Shown piece by piece: positions 1-11,543 of a stretch of 33,063 bases of DNA. The first letter of the stretch is position 1, and the number at the start of each line of letters is the position of its first letter. The DNA is from JANNAV01 sp031384695 (GTDB taxonomy: Bacteria; Pseudomonadota; Alphaproteobacteria; Rhodobacterales; Rhodobacteraceae): the NCBI GenBank assembly GCA_031384695.1, contig JANNAV010000281.1, forward strand, positions 1-33,063. The letters are read 5' to 3'. The notes below the pieces were generated by a model, which ran no database searches, was not told where the DNA came from, and worked only from the letters and a program-made list of their open reading frames with translations. The position numbers and the translations under genes are program-made.

Positions 1-3000
1 CCGAAACCGCCGCTGGCCGATTGGTTGGTCAGCACTTCGGCCACCGCCTGTTCCACCCGCAGCTTGATATTGTCGGCACCGGGCAGGTTCATCGCCGCCG
101 CCATTTCATCGAAATACAGCAGCGGCAGGGCCTTGGAGGTGATCTGCTCGGTACAGCCGTAGGGATAGCGGTCAAGTGCCGCCAGCACACCCGGCGCGTT
201 CAGCCGGGCAATCGGCCCGACGGCCATGGTGGCGCGGCCCGTGCCGGGCACCAGACCTGCGAACACATTGGCATCAAAGGTGAAATTCTGCCCCTTGGCC
301 AGATCAAGCCGCGACACCCGCACCACACCCGGATCGTTCATCTGCACCGGAATGGTGAGGGTTTTCTTCAGCACCTTGCCATCGGGGGTAGAAAGCGCCA
401 CCACGATGGTCTGGATACCCACCTCACCCGCCTTAACCGGCACCGCGATGACGGTTTTCGCCTTATCGCCCAGATCAAAGCCCGAAGGCGCATCGCCCAG
501 CACCAGTCCCTGCGCCGAGATGTCCAGCCCCATCCGCCCCGAGGGCCCCGTGGCATGCACAATTTCCAAGAGCAGGCGGCTTTCGTCGCCCGGCGCCATA
601 AAGCGCGGCAGGCTGGCGGTGACCACCACCGGATCGCGCACCAGCACCTCGGTTTGCGCCTGCCCCACGCCCTTGGACGACCAGACCACCGCCATCACCT
701 TGACCGACCCGTTGAACGAGGGCAGATCGAACGTGGCGCGGGCATAGCCATCAGCGCCCACCTGCACCGGGCCGGTGAAATAGGCCACCAGTTCCTCGGT
801 TGGCGGCGGCGCTTGCAGACGCGATTGCGCGCCGGCATCACCACCCGAGCGGACCTGACCTTCGGCACCGTTCAGCCCGTCGATCAGGCGGCCATAGATA
901 TCGCGGATGCCGACGCCCAGTTTGCGCTGGCCAAAGTAGTGGCCCTGCGGATCGGGGGCCTCAAAGCCGGTGAGGTTCAGAATACCCACATCCACTGCCG
1001 CGATGGTGGCATAAGCGGTGTCGCCCGCAGCCACGCCGTCCACCTTGACAGCCACCTGCATCGGCCCGCGCGGGGTGGCCTCGGCTGCCGTCTCGATACT
1101 GGCTTGCAGCGCCCGCATGCCCGGATCAATCGCGGCATGGGTCAGGCCCAGCGCCCGTGCCGGGTTGCGGCCTGCGGCCACATTCATCGGCCGCAACACT
1201 GCGGTGGTGACATAGACGCCGGCACCCCATTCATCCGTCACGGCCAAGGGGATCAGGTTCTCGCCCTCTTTCACCGCGACCGCCTGCATCGCCACCAGAC
1301 GATTGGAGAGCACCGTAACCAGTGCCGTTCCCGCCGAACGCGGCACGATGCGCAGCATCGCGGTTTCACCCGGCTTGTAGGCCTTCTTGTCCAGCGACAT
1401 CTCCAGTGTGTCGGGCGTGGCCGAGGTATCAGCGGGCGCGTACCAGCCTGCATAAAAGGTGGTCGAACTGGCGGCGATGCTGCCATCGCTGCGCGCGACG
1501 CTCAACTCGTACTCGCCCCATTTCACCGCACCTGCGATTTCAACCGGTTCGGCTGCCAGATCGGCCTCGCCTTCGGCGGCAACCGAGCGGCTGATCACCG
1601 GCTCCCAGTTCCAGTTGCCACTGTTCTGATACCATTGATACTGCGTCTCGATCCGGGTCAGCGTCCACTTCACCTTCATCGGCGTGGCTTTGGTATCGGG
1701 GCCGACACCGATCAGGTTGAACCGCGCCTCGGTGCCTTCGGCCACCACATCCTCGAACATCGGCTTGATGCCGATCATCGCCGACGAGGGCGTCAGCAGC
1801 CGGGTTATCCGGCGTTCCACGGGGCGGCCCGAGCCTTCGGCCACCCGCACCGTGATCCGCGCCTCAAGCGGGCGCAGCGGATCGTCCACATCGGGCAGGA
1901 TTACATCCACCAGCCCTATGCCCGCCGCATCTGTGCGGGAATTGCCGAAGCTTTCCAGCCGGGCATCAAAGGGCGCATCGTGGCGGCCAAACACATAGCC
2001 CGGCCACGCCTCAAGCCCATTGGCCGCGCGCAGCAGCACCTCGCCTTCGATGGCCAGATCGGCGCCGGGTGCGCCAAACAGATAGCGGGCGTTGACGGTC
2101 AGTTCGGGGGCATCGCCCAGACGGATCGGCGCGTCGGACAGGGTCAGATCGAAGTCGATCCGTTCGGGCAGGAAATCTTCGACAAGGAAGGTCTTGCTGG
2201 CCAAAGCGCCCGCGTCCTGATCGGCCAGCACCTCAAGCCGCCACATGCCGCGCGGGGCCGACCCGCCGATGGGCAGGGCGAACACATGGCCGCCAGCACC
2301 TCCATCGGCAACCAGCGCCCGCGAATATTCCACCCCGTCCGGCCGCATCAGCACCGCCGTCAGCGGCAGGCCCGGCAGGGCATCCGCCTTGGGATCACGC
2401 GCCAATGCTGTAGCATAAACCGTCTCACCCGCACGGTAAGCGCCGCGATCGGTGGTAAGGAACACATCGACCGGCGGGGCGGCCTCGCGGCCTTCAACGC
2501 CGCGATCCGACAGATCAAATTCGGGGTCGGTCAGCGACAGGAAGGCAAGGTCACTTTCGCCGTCATGCGCCACGATCATTGCCGGTGCGGCCCCGCCATT
2601 GCCGCGTGTGAGGCCCACATCAAAGCGTGCATAGCCCTGCGCATCTGTGGTGCCGGTGCCCAGCACCTCGTTGGCGCGGCTGAGCAGTTCCACCACCGTG
2701 CCTTGTTTTGCCGCCGCCGTGCCAAGGCTGCGCACGAACACATGCAAGCCGTCCACGCCGCTCATCGAGGTCAGACCCAGATCGGATATCACGAACCATT
2801 GCCAGCCTGCGGGCACCACATAGGGATCCACCCCCGGCACGGCGGCGCGCAGCACGTAAACCCCGGCGGGCTGGCCGGCAATCGCCGCATCCAGCGGCAG
2901 GCGGGTGGTGATATCGCGGTTCACCTCTTGCCCGACGGTTGCCGAACCTTGCCAGATTTCGGCCCCAATCTCGCCGTCGAAATAGCTTTCCTGATAATCC

Positions 3001-4274
3001 GACAACGGCTGCCCGAAGTAGCCGTTCTGCACCGAGCGCAGCAGGTTGCGGTCGGTCACGCGGAACAGCGACAGGTCCAGCTTGTCGGTATTCACCGTCT
3101 CAACCGGAATGGCAGCATCGCCGGTGCGCGGCAGCACATAGCCGCGCCCGGCAAAGCGCACGCCGGGGCTGCGGTCACGCACATAGGACGTGATCGCCAC
3201 CGATTTCGCCAGTGTCTGGCCGTCGGCTGCGGGCAGGCCTTCGCGGAAGGTCACGCTTTGGCGCGACCCATGCGCCACACCTTCAACGCACAACTGGCGG
3301 TAGCCGTCGTAGCTAACCGACAGGTTTGTCGCGGGCAGTTGCACGAAGTTGGCATAATCGACGCCCGATTTCACCAGATCTTCGGAGAAATTCACGCAGA
3401 TGCGCGGGCGGGCGGTATCGGATTGCACCTCGTTGTCCACCACGCGAAAGCCGTATTTGCCGATGGCGTCTTCCAGTGCGGCCCCGGTATCATCACGCGG
3501 TTGCAGGGATTGCGCCAGACGCAGGGCCTGCACGGTATCGCGGCCCCGGTCGATGCCCTCCAGCGCCTGGCCCATGGTCACCAGAACTGTGTGTTGCAAG
3601 GGTTTGCTGTCGGCCCTGAGATAGGCGTTTACGGCGGCGTAATAGGCACGGTCACGCAAGCCGCGCTGGCTGTCGCTGTTGGCCAGATTGCCGGCGGCCA
3701 ACAGCAAACGCGCATAATCGGCCCAGTTTTCGGCGGTATCCTGCAGGTTCAGGGCGGCACCGACAAAGCGGCTGGCCTGATCGAAATTGCTGGTCGCCTC
3801 AGCATCGCGGGCGGCGCCAAGGTGATCATCGGCGGAATAAAGATTGGTGATATGCTCGCCCGCCATGGCGGCCGCCTGCGCGGTGAAACTGCCGTCTTCC
3901 CATGCCGGGATAAAGCCCAGCTCGGCCCGGCGCAGCTTGGCCAGCGCCTCGGCACCCGGTGCGGCTGTCAGCACATTGCCCGAATAGGCGCCGTCATAGG
4001 CGATGGCCGCGCCGGCACCCGATTTCGGAAAGCATGAGCCGTTCTTGGTGTTGAAGGTAAAGGCGGTACAGCGGTTGTTGGTCAGGCAGGCACGCTCGCA
4101 AGCCTCCAGCGTGGTGTCGAAAATCGAGGCGATATCGCCACCCGGCAGATCGGTGTTCTCGATCAGAACCAACCGGCGTTCGGGGATCAGCGGCTCGGCT
4201 GCGGTGAGGCTGGGAAGCAGCATGGCCAAAGCCCCGACCAGCCCCAAAACCTGAACAAATGGGTATCCGCGCAT
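1..4274 (-). CDS. Alpha-2-macroglobulin family protein with N-terminal PAN domain (partial, 3' end outside window)
   Basis: About 1424 codons of a bacterial alpha-2-macroglobulin are visible; the C-terminus lies beyond position 1. These periplasmic proteins are thought to trap foreign proteases through a reactive thioester. I read the frame without a stop or shift. Residues 1-26 form a Sec-type signal peptide ending LTAA before EP, with no lipobox cysteine, so the product is probably soluble rather than a lipoprotein. A PAN/apple-like domain follows, with C59, C63, C69 and C81. Macroglobulin strands include a DRGAYRAGET motif near residue 610 and a second KPGET motif near 965. The thioester motif YPYGCTEQ is intact, its Cys being residue 1374 (codon 155-153). 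The ATG at 4274 is preceded by GGGAGG at a good distance. In other proteobacteria such genes often precede pbpC; that position is outside the window. Confidence 0.93.
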   Translation of the reverse strand, partial: MRGYPFVQVLGLVGALAMLLPSLTAAEPLIPERRLVLIENTDLPGGDIASIFDTTLEACERACLTNNRCTAFTFNTKNGSCFPKSGAGAAIAYDGAYSGNVLTAAPGAEALAKLRRAELGFIPAWEDGSFTAQAAAMAGEHITNLYSADDHLGAARDAEATSNFDQASRFVGAALNLQDTAENWADYARLLLAAGNLANSDSQRGLRDRAYYAAVNAYLRADSKPLQHTVLVTMGQALEGIDRGRDTVQALRLAQSLQPRDDTGAALEDAIGKYGFRVVDNEVQSDTARPRICVNFSEDLVKSGVDYANFVQLPATNLSVSYDGYRQLCVEGVAHGSRQSVTFREGLPAADGQTLAKSVAITSYVRDRSPGVRFAGRGYVLPRTGDAAIPVETVNTDKLDLSLFRVTDRNLLRSVQNGYFGQPLSDYQESYFDGEIGAEIWQGSATVGQEVNRDITTRLPLDAAIAGQPAGVYVLRAAVPGVDPYVVPAGWQWFVISDLGLTSMSGVDGLHVFVRSLGTAAAKQGTVVELLSRANEVLGTGTTDAQGYARFDVGLTRGNGGAAPAMIVAHDGESDLAFLSLTDPEFDLSDRGVEGREAAPPVDVFLTTDRGAYRAGETVYATALARDPKADALPGLPLTAVLMRPDGVEYSRALVADGGAGGHVFALPIGGSAPRGMWRLEVLADQDAGALASKTFLVEDFLPERIDFDLTLSDAPIRLGDAPELTVNARYLFGAPGADLAIEGEVLLRAANGLEAWPGYVFGRHDAPFDARLESFGNSRTDAAGIGLVDVILPDVDDPLRPLEARITVRVAEGSGRPVERRITRLLTPSSAMIGIKPMFEDVVAEGTEARFNLIGVGPDTKATPMKVKWTLTRIETQYQWYQNSGNWNWEPVISRSVAAEGEADLAAEPVEIAGAVKWGEYELSVARSDGSIAASSTTFYAGWYAPADTSATPDTLEMSLDKKAYKPGETAMLRIVPRSAGTALVTVLSNRLVAMQAVAVKEGENLIPLAVTDEWGAGVYVTTAVLRPMNVAAGRNPARALGLTHAAIDPGMRALQASIETAAEATPRGPMQVAVKVDGVAAGDTAYATIAAVDVGILNLTGFEAPDPQGHYFGQRKLGVGIRDIYGRLIDGLNGAEGQVRSGGDAGAQSRLQAPPPTEELVAYFTGPVQVGADGYARATFDLPSFNGSVKVMAVVWSSKGVGQAQTEVLVRDPVVVTASLPRFMAPGDESRLLLEIVHATGPSGRMGLDISAQGLVLGDAPSGFDLGDKAKTVIAVPVKAGEVGIQTIVVALSTPDGKVLKKTLTIPVQMNDPGVVRVSRLDLAKGQNFTFDANVFAGLVPGTGRATMAVGPIARLNAPGVLAALDRYPYGCTEQITSKALPLLYFDEMAAAMNLPGADNIKLRVEQAVAEVLTNQSASGGF

Positions 4275-4456
4275 CAATAAACCTCCCAAAACCAACGCTC
4301 GGATTCTCGCATGTTCTGCCCGGCGGGCGCAAGGATTCTCGCGGTGGTGGCAAGCTTTGACGCATTAAGCCGCCGTTCACTTTGTTGCGCCATGGTGCGG
4401 CATAGCCCCCGGACCGACAGGTTGGCGGGGGGGCGCATGGGTAGAACAGGCCGGGC
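4275..4456. promoter_or_regulatory. Divergent intergenic region between macroglobulin and hybrid kinase genes
   Basis: This 182-bp gap must hold the promoters of both divergent genes. The ribosome site GGGAGG of the macroglobulin gene lies at its left end. A 10-bp direct repeat, GGATTCTCGC, occurs at 4301-4310 and 4333-4342, 32 bp (about three helical turns) apart on the macroglobulin side, and could be a pair of operator half-sites. A TTGACG box at 4357-4362 could serve as a -35 element for the rightward kinase gene, but no convincing -10 box follows 17 bp later. Promoter assignment is weak. Confidence 0.35.
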
Positions 4457-7015
4457 ATGGACTTTGCGGAACGACTGGCAAAAGAACGCAGGGCCCGGCT
4501 TGCCGCCGAACGCCTGCTGGAGCAGAAAAGCCGCGAACTTTTTGCCGCCAATGCCAGATTGGGCCTGCATGCCCGCTCGCTTTCGGATCAGATCGTGGAA
4601 CAGCGGCAGGTGGTGATTTCCGCCCTGTCCGAGGCGGAGGTGCTGAAAGGCCAGAACTCGCGCTTTGTCGGCGATCTGGACCGGGCGCATACGGCGGCGG
4701 TGATGGCCGAACGGCGGCTTTGGGATTCGATCAACACCATCGAGGATGGTTTCGCGGTGTTTGATGCCGATCTGAAGCTGATCGCCGCCAATGCCGCCTA
4801 TCTGGCGGCGTTTGAGGACAAATCCATCGCCCCCGGCGTTGCCTATGCACAGATTCTGGCGCTTTCCGCCACCTCGGGCCTGATTGATACCGGCGGCGCC
4901 CCGCCTGACGCCTGGGTTGCCGAAATGCTGACCCGCTGGGAGGCCGATCCGATTGAACCGAAGGTGGTGAAGTTCCGCAATGGCACCTGGGTGCGCTTTG
5001 TGGATCAGCGCGCCAGCGACGGCGACATGGTGAGCCTCGCGCTCAACATCACCGAACAAATGCGCATCTGGGCCGCGATTGAGGCGATTCCGGATGGATT
5101 CGTGCTATTCGACAGGGAGGAACGGCTTTTGACCAGCAACCAGCGTTACCGCGACATGTACCCCGCAGCCGCGCAAATCATGGTGCCGGGCACCACGTTT
5201 GAAGAGATCGTGCGCATCTGCGTGGAAACCGGCCAGCACCCCGAAGCGCTTGGCATCGAAGAGGCGTGGATTTCCGAACGCCTGCGCCAGCATCGCAACC
5301 CCGGTGCGCCGGTTGAAATTCTGATGGCCGATGGCCGCTGGATCAAGGCGCAGGACCACCTTACACCGGATGGCGGCAGTGTCGGGCTGCGGGTGGATGT
5401 GACGCATGCCAAGGAACAGCAGGCAGCCCTTGAAACCGCCCGCGCCGCCGCCGAGGCCGCCAACCGTGCCAAATCGGCGTTTCTGGCCAATATGAGCCAT
5501 GAGATCAGGACGCCGATGAACGGCGTGGTGGGCATGGCGGAACTGCTGTGCGACACCGCCCTGACCGAGGAGCAGCGCCTGTTCGCGGAAACCATCCGCT
5601 CGTCCGGCGAGGCGCTGCTGGTGATCATCAACGACATCCTCGATTACTCCAAGATCGAGGCCGAGCGTTTGACGCTGCATCCGGAACCGTTTGATCTGGA
5701 ACGCACAATCCATGAAGTGATGATGCTGCTGCAACCCCGTGCCCGCGAAAAGGGCCTGGATCTGATGATCGATTTCGACATGTTCCTGCCCACGCGCTAT
5801 GTCGGCGATCCAGGACGTTTGCGGCAGGTTCTGACCAATCTTCTGGGCAACGCGGTGAAGTTCACCGAAAAAGGCCATGTGATGATCCGCGTGGTGGGGC
5901 TGGAAGGCGTGGACGGCCAGCAACAGTTGCACGTCACCGTCGAGGATACCGGCATCGGCATTGCGCCGGAGAATCTGGAACATGTGTTCGGCGAGTTCAA
6001 TCAGGTTGAAAGCCAGTCGAACCGCAAGTTCGAGGGCACCGGCCTTGGTCTGGCCATCACCCAGCGCCTGATCGAGCGGATGGAAGGTGCGGTCTGGGTG
6101 GACAGCGAACTTGGCAAGGGATCGTGTTTCGGCTTTCGCCTGACGCTGCCGGTGGCCGAAGAAGCCGCGGCACCCCGGCTGCCGATTTCGATCAAGCGGG
6201 TGCTGGTGGTGGACGATCAGTTCATCAACCGCACCATCCTTGAACGCCAGCTGGTGCCATGCGGCATCGCGGTAACGCTGTGCCGGTCGGGTGCGGATGC
6301 GCTTGAGACGCTGGCAAAGGATGGCGGGTTCGATGTGGTGCTGACCGACCATGACATGCCCGAGATGAACGGGCTGACGCTGGCCACCCGCATCCGGGCT
6401 GCGGGCCATGCGATGCCGATCGTGCTGCTGTCGTCCAGCCTTGCCAGCGGGCGCGAGGGGGCGGGTTCGGAACATCTGGCGGCAACCTTGCAAAAACCTA
6501 TACTGCGCGCCGATCTTTATCGCCGTCTGACCGCGATTTCGGGGGTTGAGGCGGTGGTCGAAGCGCCAAAGCCGGTGTTCATCCCCGAAAGCGAACGCCG
6601 CGCCATGCGGGTGCTGACGGCGGAAGACAACCGTACCAACCAGCTGGTTTTCCAGAAGATGGTCAAGGACATCGACATCGAACTGGTGTTCGCCAACAAC
6701 GGGCTGGAGGCGGTGGCGCTGTTCCAAAGCTACAAGCCCGATATGATCTTCATGGATATCTCGATGCCGGAAATGGATGGCCGCGAAGCTGCCCGCGCCA
6801 TCCGGCTGCTGGAGGCGGGGCGCAGCCATGTGCCCATCGTCGCCTTGACCGCCCATGCCATGGAGGGCGACGCCGAAAGCATTCTGGCCGCCGGGATCGA
6901 CCGCTACATGACCAAGCCCCTGCGCAAGGTGGCGATCACCGAAACGCTGGCCGATCTTTGCCCACCTGAGGCGCGGTCGATCCATATCGAGCCCGAGGCG
7001 ATGACGGGAACATGA
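4457..7015 (+). CDS. Soluble PAS-domain hybrid sensor histidine kinase with two receiver domains
   Basis: An 852-residue hybrid histidine kinase without membrane segments, so a cytoplasmic sensor. Residues 1-95 are charged and heptad-like (probable coiled coil). Two PAS-like modules follow, at about 95-205 (DSINTIEDGFAVFD) and 205-320 (AAIEAIPDGFVLFD). The HisKA box SHEIRTPMNG carries phospho-acceptor H348. The ATPase domain has an N box (NLLGNAVKFT), G1 (DTGIGI) and G2 (GTGLGLAI). Receiver 1 starts near 580 with acceptor D631 in LTDHDMPEMNG; receiver 2 starts near 720 with D767 in FMDISMPEMDG. There is no Hpt or output domain, so a separate phosphotransfer protein is expected. The signal is unknown. 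The ATG at 4457 has only a weak upstream AGG. The gene runs convergently into recQ with 28 bp between the stops. Confidence 0.92.
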   Translation: MDFAERLAKERRARLAAERLLEQKSRELFAANARLGLHARSLSDQIVEQRQVVISALSEAEVLKGQNSRFVGDLDRAHTAAVMAERRLWDSINTIEDGFAVFDADLKLIAANAAYLAAFEDKSIAPGVAYAQILALSATSGLIDTGGAPPDAWVAEMLTRWEADPIEPKVVKFRNGTWVRFVDQRASDGDMVSLALNITEQMRIWAAIEAIPDGFVLFDREERLLTSNQRYRDMYPAAAQIMVPGTTFEEIVRICVETGQHPEALGIEEAWISERLRQHRNPGAPVEILMADGRWIKAQDHLTPDGGSVGLRVDVTHAKEQQAALETARAAAEAANRAKSAFLANMSHEIRTPMNGVVGMAELLCDTALTEEQRLFAETIRSSGEALLVIINDILDYSKIEAERLTLHPEPFDLERTIHEVMMLLQPRAREKGLDLMIDFDMFLPTRYVGDPGRLRQVLTNLLGNAVKFTEKGHVMIRVVGLEGVDGQQQLHVTVEDTGIGIAPENLEHVFGEFNQVESQSNRKFEGTGLGLAITQRLIERMEGAVWVDSELGKGSCFGFRLTLPVAEEAAAPRLPISIKRVLVVDDQFINRTILERQLVPCGIAVTLCRSGADALETLAKDGGFDVVLTDHDMPEMNGLTLATRIRAAGHAMPIVLLSSSLASGREGAGSEHLAATLQKPILRADLYRRLTAISGVEAVVEAPKPVFIPESERRAMRVLTAEDNRTNQLVFQKMVKDIDIELVFANNGLEAVALFQSYKPDMIFMDISMPEMDGREAARAIRLLEAGRSHVPIVALTAHAMEGDAESILAAGIDRYMTKPLRKVAITETLADLCPPEARSIHIEPEAMTGT

Positions 7016-7041
7016 ATACTGGCACCTGAATACCGGCACCT
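7014..7041. repeat. 14-bp tandem duplication at the kinase stop codon
   Basis: The unit GAATACYGGCACCT occurs twice head to tail (7014-7027 and 7028-7041) with one mismatch. It begins inside the kinase stop codon and fills the gap to the recQ stop. It looks like a recent slippage duplication; no hairpin or terminator is formed by it. Confidence 0.6.
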
Positions 7042-7043
7042 GA

Positions 7044-9086
<2,043 letters not shown>

Positions 9087-9149
9087 CGGCTTTACATCAA
9101 CTGCGGCAGCCAGCACGCTGGCCCGGCATGGGTTAGGAAAGCGTAAAGA

Positions 9150-9437
9150 TCAGTAGAAGGCGGCCTGATTGTTCCACAAGATGATGCGCAGCCCGTACAC
9201 CGCCAGCAACACCAGCAGCGGCGCGAAATCGAGCCCCGACACCGGCGGCAAATAGCGGCGGACGCGCGAATAAACCGGCTCCAGCAGGCGGTTCAGCCCG
9301 TTCCAAAGCTGTGCGACAAGCGGTTGGCGCAGGTTCACCACCTGAAAGCTGACCAGCCAGCTCATGATGAAATGCGCAAGGATGATCCATTTCGCCAGAT
9401 CGAGAACCAGCAGCAGTATATCAAACAGCGATTTCAT
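9150..9437 (-). CDS. YggT family integral membrane protein
   Basis: A 95-residue protein with two hydrophobic segments, at about 3-29 (beginning SLFDILLLVLDLAKWIILAH) and 65-88 (FAPLLVLLAVYGLRIIL). Between them is the family-typical stretch NGLNRLLEPVYSRVRRYLPP, an amphipathic region rich in Arg and Pro. YggT proteins are small inner-membrane proteins of uncertain role, linked in some bacteria to osmotic stress, cell division or membrane protein organisation. The ATG at 9437 was chosen because GGAG stands a few bases upstream; a TTG at 9455 would add six residues with no better site. It precedes recQ on the same strand. Confidence 0.88.
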   Translation of the reverse strand: MKSLFDILLLVLDLAKWIILAHFIMSWLVSFQVVNLRQPLVAQLWNGLNRLLEPVYSRVRRYLPPVSGLDFAPLLVLLAVYGLRIILWNNQAAFY

Positions 9438-9497
9438 GGCGGGCTCCAACCACAACAGGTTGTGGAAGACCTAACGCGCGGACACCAGAAGCACAAT

Positions 9498-9531
9498 GGT
9501 TTCCGCAGTGTTTTGGTTTCCGCAGCGTTTT
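9498..9531. repeat. 17-bp tandem repeat upstream of the thioesterase gene
   Basis: The unit GGTTTCCGCAGYGTTTT occurs twice in direct tandem (9498-9514, 9515-9531) with one T/C difference. It lies in the 146-bp divergent gap between the YggT and thioesterase genes, just upstream of a TTGACG hexamer at 9534-9539 that may be a -35 box for the rightward gene. It could be a tandem operator or a slippage duplication. Confidence 0.55.
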
Positions 9532-9583
9532 GCTTGACGCGCGCCGCCTTGGTTGGCATTGCCTAACGCAAGGGGGGCCACCG

Positions 9584-10114
9584 ATGTATCCGTTTCTTCG
9601 CCTTGCCAAAGAACTTCTGGTGAACCGCCGCGCCGCGCCGCTTGGCATTCTGGAGCCGCACACCAGCCGGCACATCATCTGGCCCTGGGATCTGGACCCG
9701 TTCCGCGAGTTGAACAACGGGCGGACGCTGACGCTGTTTGATCTGGGGCGGATTCCGATGTCTTTGCGGATGGGGTTCCGGGCGGTGGCCACGGCAAATG
9801 GCTGGGGTCTGACGGTGGCGGGCAATTCGACGCGCTACCGGCGGCGGGTGACGGTGTTTTCGCGGCTGACCCAGATCAGCCGGGTGATCGGCTGGGACGC
9901 GCGCTATACCTATCTGGAGCAAAGCTTCTGGCGGGGTGAGGAGTGTACGGCGCATATGCTGTTGCGGTCGGCTTTCATCTCGAAGGCGGGGGTGGTGCCG
10001 CCGTCCGAGGTGCTGCGCGCGCTGGGGCAGCCCGAGGCAAGCCCGCCTTTGCCCGAATGGGTGGTGGCCTGGATTGCCGCCGAGGCGATGCGGCCCTGGC
10101 CACCTGCGCGGTAA
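9584..10114 (+). CDS. Acyl-CoA thioesterase-like (hot-dog fold) protein
   Basis: A 176-residue protein resembling the 4-hydroxybenzoyl-CoA thioesterase/FabZ-like hot-dog superfamily. The segment DLDPFRELNNGRTLTLFDLG matches the conserved active-site helix region in which Asp and Asn precede a long helix. Beta strands rich in arginine (TRYRRRVTVFSRL, DARYTYLEQSFW) follow, as usual for this fold. There is no signal peptide or membrane segment. The ATG at 9584 was chosen over an upstream TTG because AGGGGGG lies at ideal distance. The CoA substrate cannot be inferred from sequence. It may be cotranscribed with the MFS transporter 61 bp downstream. Confidence 0.8.
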   Translation: MYPFLRLAKELLVNRRAAPLGILEPHTSRHIIWPWDLDPFRELNNGRTLTLFDLGRIPMSLRMGFRAVATANGWGLTVAGNSTRYRRRVTVFSRLTQISRVIGWDARYTYLEQSFWRGEECTAHMLLRSAFISKAGVVPPSEVLRALGQPEASPPLPEWVVAWIAAEAMRPWPPAR

Positions 10115-10175
10115 CTATTGCGCTGGGGACAGGTTTCGGGCTTGATCGGCGCAAAGCAAAATCGGGGGGCGGTGC

Positions 10176-11543
10176 ATGGTTACGGCGAAAAAGCGCATCT
10201 GGGGCTGGTTCTTTTTCGACTGGGCAAGCCAGCCCTACAACACCTTGTTGCTGACCTTCATCTTCGGCCCCTATTTCGCCGAGGTTGCCCGCGGCTATTA
10301 CATGGGCACCGGCATGGAGGAGGAGGCCGCCAAGGCCGCGGCGCAGGCCTATTGGGGCTTTGGTCTGGCGATTGCCTCGGCGATCATCGCGGTTCTGGCG
10401 CCGGTTTTGGGGGCCGTTGCCGATGGCACCGGGCGCAGGTTGATCTGGGTCTGGGTGTTTTCGGGCTTTTACGTGGCGGGTTCCTATGCGCTTTGGTGGG
10501 TTGCGCCGGGCGGTGATCAGGGCATGCTGTTCTGGGCGGTTACCTTTTTCGGTCTTGGCTTTATCGGCATGGAGTTTGCCACCATCTTTACCAATGCCCT
10601 GATGCCGTCACTGTCGGATCACGATGATCTGGGGGCAATCTCGGGCTATGGCTTTGCCTTCGGGTATCTGGGCGGGCTGCTGGCGCTGGTGATCATGCTG
10701 CTTTTGCTGGCCGAAAATGCGGCCACCGGCAAAACCCTGCTGGGGATCGACCCGATCCTGCGGCTTGATGCCGAAGCCCGCGAGGGCACCCGCGCGGTGG
10801 GGCCGTTTACCGCGATCTGGTTTGCCGTGTTCATGGTGCCTTTTTTCCTTTGGGTGAAAGAGCCGAAAACCGACGCCCGCCCGCTTGATATCGGTGCGGC
10901 GATGCGCAATCTGGGGGATATGCTGATCAGTCTGCGCTATCGGCGCAGCCTTTCGGCCTATCTGGTGTCATCGCTGTTTTACCGCGATGCACTGAACGCA
11001 CTTTATGGTTTTGGCGGGGTTTATGCCAGCGGCGTGCTGAACTGGTCGATCATCCAGATCGGCACCTTTGGCATTCTGGGGGCAACAACCGCGATGGTGG
11101 CAAGCTGGTTTGGTGGCCGTGCGGACCGGCGGTTCGGGCCAAAGCCGGTGATTTCTTTATCCATCGTGGTGCTGATTGTGGTTTGTTTCATCATCGTCGG
11201 GATGACGCGCGAATCTGTCTGGGGCATCGCACTTGATCCGGCCTCCAACGCTGCGGACCGGATTTTCTATGTTTGCGGCGCGTTGATCGGCGCTGCGGGC
11301 GGCACTTTGCAGGCGGCCTCGCGTACGATGATGGTGCGCCACACGACGCCCGAGCGGGCGACCGAGGCGTTTGGACTTTTCGCGCTTTCCGGCAAGGTGG
11401 CAAGCTTTATGTCGCCGTTCCTGATCGGGGTGGTGACGGCGGCAAGCGGATCGCAGCGCATCGGAATCTCGCCGCTGATCGGCCTTTTCGCCATCGGGTT
11501 GGTTCTGCTAGTCTGGGTAAAGCCCAGAGGGGAACTTGCATGA
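10176..11543 (+). CDS. UMF1-family MFS transporter (Atg22-like)
   Basis: A 455-residue polytopic membrane protein. The N-terminus KRIWGWFFFDWASQPYNTL is the hallmark of the UMF1/Atg22-like branch of the major facilitator superfamily, in which FDWANS-type motifs precede the first helix. About twelve hydrophobic segments are visible, with a cytoplasmic loop near 190-250 and the motif GGRADRRFGPKP between helices, matching the MFS loop 2-3 or 8-9 signature. The yeast relative exports amino acids from the vacuole; bacterial substrates are mostly unknown. The ATG at 10176 follows GGGGGG. Its TGA overlaps the mepA ATG by four bases, indicating translational coupling. Confidence 0.9.
   Translation: MVTAKKRIWGWFFFDWASQPYNTLLLTFIFGPYFAEVARGYYMGTGMEEEAAKAAAQAYWGFGLAIASAIIAVLAPVLGAVADGTGRRLIWVWVFSGFYVAGSYALWWVAPGGDQGMLFWAVTFFGLGFIGMEFATIFTNALMPSLSDHDDLGAISGYGFAFGYLGGLLALVIMLLLLAENAATGKTLLGIDPILRLDAEAREGTRAVGPFTAIWFAVFMVPFFLWVKEPKTDARPLDIGAAMRNLGDMLISLRYRRSLSAYLVSSLFYRDALNALYGFGGVYASGVLNWSIIQIGTFGILGATTAMVASWFGGRADRRFGPKPVISLSIVVLIVVCFIIVGMTRESVWGIALDPASNAADRIFYVCGALIGAAGGTLQAASRTMMVRHTTPERATEAFGLFALSGKVASFMSPFLIGVVTAASGSQRIGISPLIGLFAIGLVLLVWVKPRGELA

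Noticed and set aside
21..4037. A 1338-residue open frame on the plus strand opposite the macroglobulin gene
   Set aside because: Its protein is rich in His, Arg, Gln and Gly with no domain, typical of the antisense of a GC-rich gene. The minus strand carries a signal peptide, PAN cysteines and the CTEQ thioester motif.
5105..7039. A 644-residue minus-strand frame opposite the hybrid kinase
   Set aside because: Same antisense composition; the plus frame has every kinase and receiver motif in order.
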